Source: Vigna angularis
Lineage: Eukaryota; Streptophyta; Magnoliopsida; Fabales; Fabaceae
Direction: 5' to 3'
DNA length: 64,000 nucleotides
Assembly: GCF_016808095.1 (NCBI RefSeq)
Contig: NC_068971.1
Location: forward strand, 33,899,631 to 33,963,630
Positions 33,375 to 46,551 of this stretch are shown here, piece after piece (the first letter of the stretch is position 1; the number at the start of each line of letters is the position of its first letter). Made by a program: the position numbers and the translations under genes. The notes below the pieces were generated by a model. The model saw only the letters and a list, made by a program, of their open reading frames with translations, was not told the DNA's origin and did no database searches.

Positions 33375-36300
33375 ATGGGTGCGAGTCGAAAGCTCCAGGG
33401 AGAGATAGATCGTGTTCTCAAGAAGGTTCAGGAAGGTGTTGAAGTCTTTGATAGCATCTGGAACAAGGTGCTTCATTCGCGTCTCTCACTCTTTTTGCTA
33501 TTCCTTTTTCCAATTACACTGTTTCTGAACAAAATGACGGGTTTCCTTTGGGAATAGGTTTACGACACGGACAATGCTAACCAGAAGGAGAAATTTGAAG
33601 CAGACCTCAAGAAGGAGATTAAGAAGCTACAGAGGTATAGAGACCAAATCAAGACGTGGATTCAGTCCAGTGAGATCAAGGACAAGAAGGTATTTTTTTA
33701 TTTATTTAAATTAATTGATTTATCCAGCACGGTGAACTGTGGGTGTATATTTGACTCATTTGTTAGATATATATATAGGCACACGAGACGATAATCTTAA
33801 TTTATGTATGCTTTTGATTTACATTTAGGGAAAATCACGAGAAGAAGCTCTCAGATTAAGATTTAGATTCTAAGCTGTTTTTCGAATTCACTAATTCAAA
33901 CATATATTTTCAGTACTTGGAATTCTGGTTGGTAAAGTGTCAGTGTACATTTTGCTGTTAGCCTTGGGTTGTAGCGTTTTTGGAATAGCTAATTAATAAA
34001 GCTCATTTTTCAAAAGCTCTCTCGGGATAAATGATTGTTTTCTTGAAATGAGTTCAACGAAATGTGCATTTGTTAATAAATGAGTTTCCAGGGAGGCTAG
34101 AATCTATGGCCATGATTCAGAAATCATGAATCGTCGTTTTAGTTTGAATATGGGCTGTGTGGATTGTGTTGACATTTTAAATATTGAATGTTGAATGTTC
34201 CTGGTTAGATGGTAGTGCTCCTTGGTTTGACATGTTTGACGAGGACACCGGGTGTATAACATTTTAAATATTGAATGTTGAAATTTAGCCACACGGCTTT
34301 GAGTTTGACAATGCTTTCTATTTTGACATCTTGACATAGGTTAGTGCCTCATATGAGCAAGCTTTGGTGGATGCACGCAAGCTAATTGAACGAGAAATGG
34401 AAAGATTTAAGATATGTGAGAAGGAAACAAAGACCAAAGCATTTTCTAAAGAAGGCTTAGGTCAGCAGCCTAAGACTGTGAGTCTTTGTCCTGGGAAATA
34501 TGACCTTTTTATTTGTTGTAATTTTGTCTCCTTTTGGGGTTTTTTCTTGGTGTTCTATTATTGTGCTTATGTCAATTTGGGCTGAGTAATTTGTTATCTC
34601 ATAGGATCCGAAAGAGAAAGCTAAATCAGAGACAAGGGACTGGTTAAACAATGTGGTATGAAATCAATTCCTTTTAATAGCTTTTAAGTTTTTTATGTGT
34701 TCAATATGGCTAATACATATTTTTTGTAGCTCATGTCCAAAGTGCTTACTCAGGCAAATTGTTAGCATCATTTTCTTTCTGTCTAGTGTTTGTTTATTGG
34801 CAATGATAATGTATATAATGCTGGTTGACTGTTAAGACCTTTTCACTATTGGCAATATCTATAAATTATTATAGGTTCTTCTGATTTTCTTCTTTTAGAA
34901 TTGTGTTTATATTAGTCTAGTGTCTGCTTTCCTCGTGATGTTCATTGGAATATCTCTTTGATAGTATATAATATTATTAAAATGAGTTCATATTAATTTG
35001 ACTTACAATACTTGTCTGTCTCATCATTTTCAAATTTTCTTATTATTTTAAATATTGAGTAGGTTGGGGAGTTAGAATCACAGATTGATAACTTTGAAGC
35101 AGAGCTTGAAGGGCTTTCTGTTAAGAAGGGAAAGAGCAGGCCACCCAGATTGGTATGAATTATTTGATATATTTTTGTGTGGAAATGATGGTTTGCCTTT
35201 CCCATGGCCGTTGACATGTTTCTTTTGTTTTCCAGACACACCTAGAGACATCAATTACTCGGCACAAGGCTCATATAAAAAAATGTGAATTCATTTTGAG
35301 GCTACTAGATAATGATGAATTAAGTCCTGAGCAGGTTAATGATGTTAAAGATTTCTTGGATGACTATGTTGAGCGTAATCAGGTTTGTCTTGTAGATATT
35401 GTTCAGCTTTACAAATTTAACTCTTGTGTGAATGTTGATCTTTCTTCAAGACCTGTGTATAATGTGGATGAGACTTTTCTTAGGATTGTGCTAGAGTGTA
35501 TTTTTCCACCCAGCACAATTGTCTATTCAAGAGTATTATAGATAGTTAATGCTAAATCACTTTAGAAGAGAGAAATTTAGATACTACTACTTTTTATACT
35601 TTGAACCTTAGGATATACCAATCATCAAGGGTACTTGGAAAGAAACCTTCTATTTTTTACTCCTTCAAGTTACTAAATTTCCTACAAAAATAGTGCAATG
35701 TTCAGTACTGGACCTCCTTTTAGTCACTATCCCTGCATAGTCAGCATCAATGTAAGCTTTAAGAATTGCACTCCCTTTCCTTGTATATATAAATTCCTCT
35801 TCGTATGGTTCTTTTAAGGTACTGTATAATTCTGTGTGGCTTGTAAGTGAATGTGTCAAACAATGGACCAATTGACTTACCAAACTTTCAATGAGTACAC
35901 TCTCTGACATTGTGAGTTATATAGATTAATAACAAGACGCTACAATATCTCCTTAGCCACCAAACACTATCATCTGCATTACACGATTGAGGTTTGACTG
36001 TGTGGAGTTATTTGTAGGTTTATGAGCTGTCTTACCTGTCTCTTGAGCAAATTTGTGACACATTTTCTGTTGAGATATGTAAATACTTTATCAGAGTGAG
36101 ACACCTCAATTCCAGGAAATTCTTTAGTCTCTTAGGAGTTTTTATCTCAACTCCTTTGCCAGAATTTGTTTCAAGACTTGTTCCTTCCAATCATCACTGA
36201 CTACGATAATGTTTATGCACATATGCTTACAACACAGTCATACCTTCTGAGCTCGAGGAATTTTTAACATGCTTCATGCTTAAGTGTAACCCAACATGAT

Positions 36301-39300
36301 GGTCTATTTATTTGTAAAAATATAATGCACGAATGTGATATGTATATTGGATACTATGCATATCTGATACAATGACACGGTTCTAAAAATAATAGGATAT
36401 GGTACATGCAAGATACATGTTTAAAAATCTGTAGAAATTTGTAAAAAATAATAAATGTATATCTACTATTGTCCAAATCCAAACAGAAGTCACATTTCTT
36501 AAACATTGCCGAAATAATAAATTATAAATCACTGTCTTCATAAATTACTTTCTATTATTTACATATAGGAGTACCTATCAATTTCAGTGTATTTTACAAA
36601 TAATTCATGGAGTACAGTTTCTTCTTTGGTTTATGAAGAAACACTGTTTATATGTTTCTATATACGTATACTTCTATCTTTCTCGAAGTTTTATTGGTTA
36701 TAAATACTTTCAAAGCGTGGATACTCCACCAACATGTCTTAGTGAAGTATCCAAAAATATTGGGGTGCGACATGTGAAACAAGTAAAAGATTGGTGCTTC
36801 ATTCATTGATATATATGTGAATTATGCTATTGTATCAGTGTTGGATACATATTGGACATGGATACATGAAGCATATTGAAGTATAAGTGCTTCATAAGTT
36901 TATATTCAAGGGTGGTACAAAGACAAGTGATGCTAAATCAATTTACAAGAGAGCAAGTAAGGTGCTACTGTTTCCTAAGACACATTTAACGTGGATATGC
37001 CAAATATCTGATACTTGGAAAAACAAACCTTATGAAGCTTGTATTTCCTAAAATTTCCTGTTCCCAATATTGTCTTCTTGGGAAGCCCATTTGTGTGGTT
37101 TTAAGAAGCAATAGGAAGAAGTAGATGAGAAGAGATAATGAGTAGGTTTTTATGCTCTTTGGACTAGGAATAGGAAATAAGGGAAGAAAATGAAGAGAAG
37201 AAAAGCTTAGTTCTCTCCTCACTTTTTTGATTGGATAAAATGGAGGAAGAAAGGAAATAGAATTATGTTTAATGACCTTTTTAAAATACAATTAAATAAA
37301 ACAAGTAATCATATTTTTGGTTATTAGAAACTCTTGCATTTTTGTCTCAAAATGGAGAGACGAAATTAGAGGCATGCCTCTCTTTCCATCACTGCAGTTC
37401 TGAACAAGGACAATTTCTAAGGAAGTGTATTTCTCTCTCACCCAGGTTTTACCTTTCAAAATCTTCGGTTTCAAACAAGTGTAAGGGTGTGTTTGGAGGA
37501 AGAGGGGTGGTTTTTTTATTATTTACGTAAGCATTCCCTCTTGTTTAAAAAATAAAAAAAGAGATTAGATTAACAAAATGAGAGATTGTCACATAACCTT
37601 CCGTCAATTCCATATACTTTTATTATATAAATTCTGTATAAACATTTTATAATTTTTATTAAAATAAAAAATTCTCTAACTCACCACCCAAACGTTTCCT
37701 AATGCTTGATTTTGCACAAAATTTATGTATTTCTAGGTTTCCGTGTTTTTCTTTCTAATTTTCATTTTCTTCTGCAGGAGGATTTTGATGAGTTTAATGA
37801 TGTTGATGAACTGTACAGTTCATTACCTTTAGACAAGGTGGAGACCCTAGAAGATCTTGTTACAATTCCCACTGGTCTTTCTAAGGTATCTGCTTAATCA
37901 TTCTTGCCTTGGTTGCAAACATACCATTCAAATACAATTGGATGTGTATGTTGTAGATTTGTTTTATGGGATTGGTATATATCAATGAATTTTGGCGTGT
38001 TAGCATTTACCCTCTGAATTATATGTATTAGATTGTCCATTTTCTGATGCCTTGATGAATGTTGTGGGTTCTACACATGGAAGTAAGTCCACACATCATA
38101 CCTTCCCCAAACCCTAACAGTATTAGGTTCCTGGGGCAGTAATTGCCATTATTCTATTCCATTTTATTATTGTTATTTATGTTGTGCATATTGGTTCTAG
38201 GCTTCCCATCTTTGAAATTCATTTTCTATGCTAAAATTTTCCTCATGTTAAAATATTAGAATAATTAGAATTATTCTTTCAGGAATCCTAATGTGTGTAT
38301 ATTTTCAGGTGGCACCTAGTCTTGGCGTGAAAAATTCTTCAGCAGTATCAACATCACAATCAGCATCAGCATCTGCATCACAAACATCTGTATGTATTTT
38401 TTGTTTGTATGATATGAAAATATTTCTTAGGAGTCTATTGAAAATTGAAATGTCGTTGTTTCAGAATATTCTGCAGGGCTCTTGCTTTTATTTAGTTTAT
38501 TTTTCTCTGCTTGGATGCTCCTGTAAGATATTTTTGTATAAATGAGGTTGTTTTTTACATCCCTTCTCCAATTGTTATTTGATGGTTTGCAGTGATGATA
38601 AATACTGATATGAGCAATCAATTTTTTTGCTACAATCAGTTTGTAAAAAGATTAAATTCCTAGGCTTATTGGAATCAGTGCTGCATTGCAAGATGGTGTT
38701 GCAAAATAATAATAATAATAATCAACTTTCAGGACACAATGTAAAGGATTTATACACTTTCAACATGAAGAAAACACTCAAAAAGTAATTATTTTAACCC
38801 AAATTTTAGATATAAATCTTACATTTGAAACTTGATAGCCAAGATTAAGCAATTTTTTGATGAAGCGTCTAGTAGTACTTTATTACAAATAATTGTAAGT
38901 AATGGGATCATGATCTCTGACTAATCACTATTTTACTTGGCTAGTTAACAGGTAGAAATGCTGCATTCTCATACGATGTCATTTAAATAGATAGACATTA
39001 TTGTTAATTCCAAATCCAGGAAACTATTATTTCTAATCATCAGGATACATCTGTCCAGGAGCAAGCTGACGACACAGCATCCCAGGATAGCAATTCTGAC
39101 AATGTTGCCAAAACTCCACCTCCTAAAAGTGGTGGAATTGGTTCTACTGCTTCAACTCCTACTGGCAACCACACTTCTCCGATTTCTGTGAATGTTTCTA
39201 GTCATACCCTGTCTAGTCCACCTGCTGTTGCAGCCATACCTAGTTCAAATTCTGTGCGGAATGTCTTGGAGAGTAGTAATGTTACCAATTCATCTTCTGT

Positions 39301-42300
39301 AAATCAGTCTACCTCTACAAAGGAAGAAGACATTAATAGCTTCCCTAGCCGGAGACCATCTCCATCACTTTCTGACGCAACACTTTTGAGGGGAAGAAAC
39401 TCTCTATCAAATCAAGCAACAGCCAGCATCCCTCTTGGTTCTGCAAACATGGCCCCTAGCAATGGGGCCCTTGGATCAGTCCCTTCAGCCTCTGAAATAG
39501 CTAAAAGGAATATGTTGGCAGCTGATGATAGACTTGGAAGTAGTGCGATGGTGCAGCCTCTTGTATCCCCGCTAAGTAATAGATTGATCTTGCCTCAGGC
39601 TGCAAAGGCTAATGATGGAACTGTTTCAGTTGACTCTGGTGCTGTTAACGATGCTGCTGCAGCTGTATCTGGGAGAGTTTTTTCCCCTTCTGTGGTTCCT
39701 GGCATGCAATGGAGACCAGGAAGTCCCTTTCAGAATCAGAGTGATGCAGTAAGTTTTTCTGTCCTAAATTTTCCTTTGCTTTGCTATGTAGTTTTCCTCT
39801 ATGTTAATTTTTTGTGGGATCTGAAGTGTGAACTATTATTGGTTAGTAAGACCCTCCAAAAAAACTGCATTTTCTGTTGGTGTTTTTAATTGTAATTTAT
39901 CTGAAGACATCTGTATTGGTTGCAAGCATGGAGATTTTTTATGTGGTTTCAAGGTATGGAATTCATTTATGTATATTAAAACATTACTTGCAACTAGATT
40001 GTTATACTAATGGCGGTTGATTAGTTTGATCCCACAAATAGTATGGGAGGATATCAGCTTTTGGATTAAAATCAAAACTAAAATCTATCGTGTGTTGACA
40101 TCTAGTATCCAATTTATTTATAAAGTTCTGTGATACCTAGTCATCATAATTTATTTTATTTTATTTGATAATTGCATTTCATTTAAGACCTTTAATACGA
40201 TTTAATACCTCTGATGATCTTCTACTAATATAATATGTGTGTTTTTGCTATGTGTATGTGTGTGAATCCATTTACATGAAAAATTATTACATGGGCCACT
40301 GTTAGATAGCTACATGGATGGATTCAAGTAATGGTCAGACCACTACAAATGTTTCACTCGCTGTTGTTATTGCTAGGTTGAATGAAAGTATCATCCTGGT
40401 TCTGTTATTGCGTATGCAAAATTATTATCATTGAATAGATCTTGTTTAATCGATACTTCTTCAGGGCCAGGTTCGTGGAAGAACTGAAATAGCTCCTGAT
40501 CAAAGGGAAAAGTTTTTGCAGAAGTATCAGCAAGTGCAACAAGGGCACAGTACCCTTCTTAATATGCCTTCTCTTGTTGGGGGAAACCATAAGCAGTTTT
40601 CTGCCCAGCAGCAAAACCCCCTTTTGCAACAGGTACTTGTTTATCAAATTTGTCTTTTCTTTGCTTGTTTTTTTTTTCTTAGAAGATTCATTACGGTCCA
40701 CAAAAATTGAGCTATCCAGCCTAAACATGCATGTTCTTCTAGTGTTACTTTTTTCTTGATTTTTAATGTGGTTCTTTACTACATAAGCATTGGTCCTCTT
40801 AATATTCCAAGCTAAATTGGACACTTATTTTTAAATCTGTTTCAGTACAAAGTGATGGAGAAAGTTGTACAGGGGAAAGGGAAAAAAAATTCGTGTTTCT
40901 TTTTGTTGGTCATTGTTTACTGCCTGATAATTTGTCTGATTGTGAGTGTATTACTTAAATAGGAATCCTGTTTATGTAAAGGAAAAGTAAAGCCTTCTGT
41001 GCTTCCTTTGGTAAGAGTAGAAATTAAAGGAATGAATGTTTTTTACTCCGGGTAGAATATGAATTCATGGACCATCCAAAATCACCAGATACTTCATCTT
41101 GTAGTATCAAGTAGAATCGAAAATTTTCAGATTGGTTCGTGATTAAGTTGCAAATAGTAATCAATCGCTTATAATGCCCATGAGGAGGATTGTGCAGTGA
41201 GTGAATTACTTGTTTGATCAGTTGTAGTCTGATTAGTTCTATTGTCTGATCTGTTGTTTTCTGTTTGTCAGTTGTCACTGACAGTTTATTTGTTACAGTT
41301 ACAGCTGTCACTGGATGCTTGTTAGTCAGCTGTTATAATTGATTTCATCATTTAAATGAGCCTCTGTAGTCTATATGCATTTGCTGTCAACAGAAGCTCA
41401 TCACTTGTAAACTCGGATATTCAATACAAAGTTTTTTTTCTTTTCTGTTTTCTTAATGTGTTATAAGTATCAGTAAGTAAATATGGCATACTGTTAGTTC
41501 TCATTTTAAAGTGTTGTTAATGGTGTTTTTCTTGAAGCTTTATGTTTTCATTTTCAATTTTCCTTCCATATGTACTTTTATTTATGAATAATTTAATGTG
41601 ACTAAAACTTATTTTTCTGTTAAATGATAATATATAACCTATAACTCCTTGTATGACATAGTTTCTTACATCAGAAAAATGTATTTTATATGACGTAGTG
41701 TAATGTATGCAGTTTAACTCTCATGGCTCATCTGTTTCTTCTCAATCTGGTATTGGACTTGGGGTCCAGTCCACTAGTCTCAGTGGTATTTCTTCTGCAT
41801 CACTACAGCAGCCACCCAATTCTGTCCATTCCCCCTCTAGTCAACAGTCACTGATGCCAGGTGTTTCTAAAGATTCAGGCATGTTTTGTTAGCAAAAAGT
41901 CACATGTTATTGTGCTTTCCCGAATAAATTTTCTCCTTTTAAATTGGAATACGTTCTCCTCCTTTCCTTTCTGGGCCCAATGAGTGATTGGAATAATATG
42001 ATTATATACCGGGGTTCCCATAGCTCTCAAACCATGTTATTCAGCTATGGTTATTTTCTGATAAATATTGAACGCATTTTATTGATTTCTGAATTTCCAT
42101 CATGTGATACAGTGAAGATTTAAAAGAGTAATGACTGCTAAATATTTGTATGATAAAGGTGATTGTTGGAGATCTCATATGAATTAGAGATAAAATCAAG
42201 TTATAGTATATAAGTGAATACAAACTTTATAGTAAAGTTGACTTAGACTTAAATTCTACTTTCTTATCGTGGTATCAGAGCATATAAAAACCTCTATCTT

Positions 42301-43472
42301 AGTGAGATTTGCTGAGATTATTATATCTTTCGCCATTAGGTTCCTATCAAACTACCATGAAATATCTATTTCCATGCTTAAGATGACTAATTTCCCGTGC
42401 ATGTGATGTGTTGGAAGATCTTATATTGACTAAAAATAAGGTCATATTGTAGTATATAAATGGTACAAACTTCATCTTATAAACCATTTCTTTGAGGTTA
42501 AGTAAGAGTTAAATTCTCATTTCTTAACAGTGGTAAAATGTGGCTATATTTCCCTTCATAATGAATATTATTGTAGGAGACTATTTTGTCAGCCCCTGCT
42601 TCCCAATAAATAAATATGAGAGGTGTTAGTTTAGCAAGTAAATTCAGAATAACATATCTGTGTAGTTGGACTGTGGATCAAATATAAAATAGTACTGAAA
42701 TGACTGAATCAATATCTAGTTCAATATACAAGCCCATCTATTATAAAAATATAATTATTCTAATTTAGAATACCTAATACCAGTGTTGGTGTTATTATGA
42801 GATTATTATATTATTTGTATTATGCAGACGGTGGCAATTCTAAGAGTGAAGAACAGCAGCAACATCAGAACTTTCCTGATGAGCCAACAACTGAATCTAC
42901 TGCTAGCACTGTGATTGGCAAGAATCTCATAAATGAAGATGATTCAAAGTCAGCATATGCTGTAGATTCTCCTGTATGCCTCGTAATTCTTAATGTTTGT
43001 ATTCAAGATATATCTTACTCCAATATATAAGCATCTACAATCTTGCCATGCTTGTAATGCATCATATACTGCTTCAGTAAATCTGGGATCATAAGCTGGG
43101 GAAACCTGGGGTCTGGTCTTCCTAGTGTTTCGATTAGGTAATTTGATGAAATGACTACATTAAATTGCACTTGTAGTTCTGATCAATTTCCTTCCAAGGC
43201 AGAAGTAAAATATAAAATTTGTAAATGCATTTTGAATTTTGAAGGAACAGAGCACATGCATGTATGGAACTTCTTTATTCTTTTTCTCCCATTTAGTTGT
43301 TAGATCATGTAAACAAATTTATTACTTTGCTAGCATCCATCTGATTTGAAAACCAGTTGACCAGCTCTATTGTAGTACTTTTATGAGTTAAGCTGATGAG
43401 ATATGAGCTGAATAGAAATGGTAGGACTTCCCTGATTTGCAGATGGCTAAATATGCATTTTAATTGATGTAT

Positions 43473-43509
<37 letters not shown>

Positions 43510-44506
43510 ATGCATAATAATTTTATTATTTGATGATGATCTGGGTTGACTATTTGTTGATTATGCTGCAGGTAGGAGTGTCTGCCTCTCTTCAAGAATC
43601 TGCTCACACTTCCAGAGATATTGATTTGTCTCCGGGCCAACCATTACAATCCAATCAACCTACTGGCAACCTTGGTGTCATTGGTAGAAGAAATGGTGCT
43701 GAACATGGAGCAATTGGTGATAGTTTTAGTGCATCCAGTGTTAGTTCTGGTGGAGTGCGTGATCAGTTGTATAATTTGCAAATGCTTGAGGCAGCCCACT
43801 TCAAAATTCCCCTACCCAAAGACTCTGAACGGCCCAGGAGTTATACACCTGTATGCATTGCTTGTTACAATCATCATTGGATATTCTTTATATGCTCGTT
43901 GATGAATTTTGTTTGGTAATGCAGAAGCATCCGACAATTACACCTCCAAGTTATCCTCAAGTACAGTCACCTATTGTTAATAATCCTGCCTTTTGGGAGA
44001 GAGTGGGTCTGGAACCATTTGGCACTGATACTCTATTCTTTGCATTTTATTACCAACAGGTATCTTAACTTTCTGGGATTAAAGTATTGGGTCTTTCTGC
44101 CATGTGGGCTTATATGTATTTTTTCTACAGAATACATACCAACAATATTTGGCTGCAAAGGAGTTAAAGAAGCAGTCTTGGAGATACCACAGAAAGTATA
44201 ACACTTGGTTTCAGCGGCATGAAGAGCCCAAAGTTGCTACTGATGAATATGAACAGGGAACTTATGTGTACTTTGATTTCCATATTGCAAATGATGACAT
44301 GCAACATGGATGGTATGCTGTGCAAACATAATTATTGATATTTGCTGCCAAACTTTTAATGCTTGAACAATGTTGTACATTGTTTGACTTTACGCTTGTG
44401 TTTGTTCTAACATGTCTGTATTTTGATGTGGTTATTCAGGTGTCAAAGAATTAAGACTGAATTCACTTTTGAGTATAATTATCTTGAAGATGATCTCCTT
44501 GTATAA
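33375..44506 (+). CDS. NOT3: CCR4-NOT transcription complex subunit 3 (NOT3), 16 exons
   Basis: Scaffold subunit of the CCR4-NOT deadenylase complex, which shortens mRNA poly(A) tails and affects transcription. Exons: 33375-33467, 33558-33689, 34340-34477, 34605-34655, 35063-35152, 35236-35382, 37778-37885, 38309-38389, 39020-39748, 40465-40632, 41713-41878, 42828-42973, 43572-43850, 43925-44059, 44131-44312, 44440-44506. They join in frame to about 903 residues (plant family about 840-900). Residues 1-240 form the Not3 N-terminal coiled-coil domain ([20 protein letters not shown], then [17 protein letters not shown]). The middle is Ser/Thr/Pro/Gln-rich and probably disordered. The C-terminal NOT box includes [48 protein letters not shown] and YVYFDF, ending DDLLV. 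The start ATG is the first one with the conserved N-terminus. Intron 11 appears to use a GC donor, and exon 9 has two possible acceptors. The gene looks intact. Confidence 0.96.
35640..36215 (-). pseudogene. copia RT/RNase H fragment inside NOT3 intron 6
   Basis: The antisense strand of the 2.4-kb intron 6 reads a late-pol copia segment. RT palm downstream part: a [14 protein letters not shown] piece, then [25 protein letters not shown]. RNase H start: [20 protein letters not shown], followed by [12 protein letters not shown] and FVGNLVT (35910-35665). The two parts are in different frames, and there are no LTRs or gag, so this is a fragment. It probably explains why this intron is the gene's longest. 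Harmless to splicing as far as the intact exons show. Confidence 0.85.
38309..38389 (+). other. NOT3 exon 8: Ser/Ala low-complexity segment
   Basis: 27 codons encoding a segment with alternating Ser-Ala-Ser ([12 protein letters not shown]), part of the disordered middle of the protein. DNA shows imperfect 'gcatca' repeats, which makes copy-number change likely between alleles. Confidence 0.6.
41879..42827 (+). other. NOT3 intron 11, apparent GC-AG intron hosting a TRIM
   Basis: The frame-preserving donor that keeps the KDSDGG junction is CAG|GCATGT at 41878/41879, paired with acceptor TTATGCAG at 42827. A canonical alternative CAG|GTGTTT at 41860/41861 is also in phase and would delete six residues (GVSKDS). 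I prefer the GC donor because plant NOT3 proteins, as I recall them, carry a KD.D-type junction there. Confidence 0.6.
42164..42529 (+). mobile_element. TRIM retroelement (terminal-repeat retrotransposon in miniature) in NOT3 intron 11
   Basis: Two short LTRs, 42164-42269 (106 bp) and 42409-42529 (121 bp), both start TGTTGGA and share 'agtatataa', 'acaaact', 'cttataaacc'-like and 'aaattctcatttctta'-like blocks. The primer binding site TGGTATCAGAGC (42270-42281, perfect complement pattern to initiator Met-tRNA) follows the left LTR directly. The internal region is only about 140 bp and has no coding capacity. Flanks GTGAT (42159-42163) and GTGGT (42530-42534) look like a 5-bp target-site duplication with one change. 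Non-autonomous; same orientation as the host gene. Confidence 0.9.
43479..43505. repeat. (TG)n microsatellite in NOT3 intron 12
   Basis: About thirteen uninterrupted TG units preceded by a short TA run, 66 bp before the exon 13 acceptor. Confidence 0.9.
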
Positions 44507-45420
44507 AAGACGCCATCCGGTAACTGTTTATATTTCTGTGCTTAATAATTTTGAGGAATATTTTTCTATCAGCCATATTAGCTAGTTTTTGCTTTGAAGT
44601 CTTATCCAATCGAATAAAATACAAACTTAATGAAAGAAAACTGTCGTTAAATTTAACAGTTTTCTTAGACTAGCTAATTAGAATCATTCTCAGCTAAAGA
44701 TTTTAAAGTAACAAGGATAACAAAATTGCTTTTCTAGAATTCACATGGTTTGATTTTTCATAAATTTTATTGTTTTTTGTGTTGACGTTGCTTGGGATCT
44801 TCAATTTTAAAAATGGTAATTACGCGTATAGGACACCAAAAAGAAAAATATGAAATAAGGCTACTATTCATGCGGTTAAAGGCCTGACCGTTCAGCTTGA
44901 GGCGTTAAGTTGAAGCATATTTCTTCAACTTGTTCCTGTTTCTGCATAAATCTGAGATGTACGTATTATTTAGAGAAATGCTCTGCATTCAGAAGGACTG
45001 AGTTATTTCCCATATTTACCGATGTTTGTTACAGTGTAGCTATTCCTTTTAAGACCGATATGCAAACATTTGATTTGGGAGGTATTTTGAAGAGTTTGAG
45101 ATTCTTTGGTTCTGAATGGCTCCTATTATTGACCCTTCCAATCTTTGTTAAGCTTATTATCCTCAAACATTGGTAGTCTCTGCTTTACAAAGCCTTGTTT
45201 GTTGGTTTTAATTGTAACAGCCCATGTCGTTGCAGGTACTGCGAGATGTTTGGAATTCTTGACCAGAAAGTTATTTATTCAATGCACATCGTGACTACCA
45301 GTTTATTAGGCTCCCGTCCTTTATCAAAGCAGTGCGTTTGTATTTTCTTCTTCATACTAATTTTCGTAGGTTGATACTTGCTTGTACGATTCTATTTGCA
45401 AGGATTAGAATAATATGTAC
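44507..45420 (+). other. NOT3 3' UTR, possibly with a spliced intron
   Basis: After the stop the sequence 'gacgccatccg|gtaactg' (donor about 44519/44520) and 'tcgttgcag|gtactgcg' (acceptor about 45236/45237) could define a ~717-bp intron in the 3' UTR. Downstream sequence to about 45420 lacks other coding signal. This is inferred from splice-site form only. Confidence 0.35.
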
Positions 45421-46464
45421 GTTTTCCCTTCAAATCTTGTCTCTATTTGGGCTTTGTTTGGTCGTTCTTCTTGTTTAGGGACAATGAAAAAAAGAAAATA
45501 TGATGAAAGAGTTAAATATAAAATAATGGAAGCCTGATTTTGAGGTAATATTCTTGAGTTGAGCGCTAAATACGCACTTAGTTGCATTATACATGCCGAA
45601 AGATGATTAATAGAGTACAGTTCCCAAAAAGGGCAATTAAACTATTTCAATCTCCAAAGATACAATGGCAGTTAGATTTATTATTCTTTCAAAAAACTGC
45701 AAGGACACGGGTTGTTAAAATTAAAACCAACTTAACTGTACCCTAGGATTGATCATCAAACCCATTTCCGACTGAACCAGTTGATTTCCTTTGATTTAAT
45801 AACTCGAGTGAGTATATCCTATGAACTTCTTTCTTCAATGCTAAGACAATTGATATTTTGAAATACAAATTTTAAAAGGGAGAAAATTCCTGTTAGCCCG
45901 CTTTTGTTGTTGTTGTTTCTTTGTAGATGCCTTAATTGCGGCCTTAAAGGGGGTAATTTAGTCTCCAATTAACTAGAAATATGACTTCATAAAACTTTGA
46001 CAATATTGAAACTTACGAGCTAATAAGAGTGAACTCAAATTCTATGAAGCATTACGTACTGCGATGGATGAACTGTTATTGGACTAAGAAACTTTCCTGA
46101 TGGTCTTACTGGACAATAGCAACAGATGGTGGCCAGAGAATGACTTTCGGTGGAGCCCGAATGACATGTTTTAATGGTCATCTGAATTGACAAAATCAGG
46201 AGTGGGATTGAACTAAGATCAAATTCATGTGAATATTATTGCGAGCTATAGACAAATAATTTATGCATAATTTCCCTCTCATATTTCTTTTGCAAAACAT
46301 ATGCAGTTTTCCCAACTAAACCTTCTCTTCTCACCCTTGTTTCTCTTACTATACACTCTCCATGTCTTGGGCCCTTTCTCCTATTTCCAAGCCCACATTA
46401 CCAACTATCAAATCTCGACTAGTATGGCACCTAAATCAACATCAATAATTTCACGGGTATCTCA

Positions 46465-46551
<87 letters not shown>

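Noticed and set aside
34172..34282. Short direct repeat 'acattttaaatattgaatg' within NOT3 intron 2
   Set aside because: Only about 24 bp, with no TIR or TSD pattern; too little to call an element.
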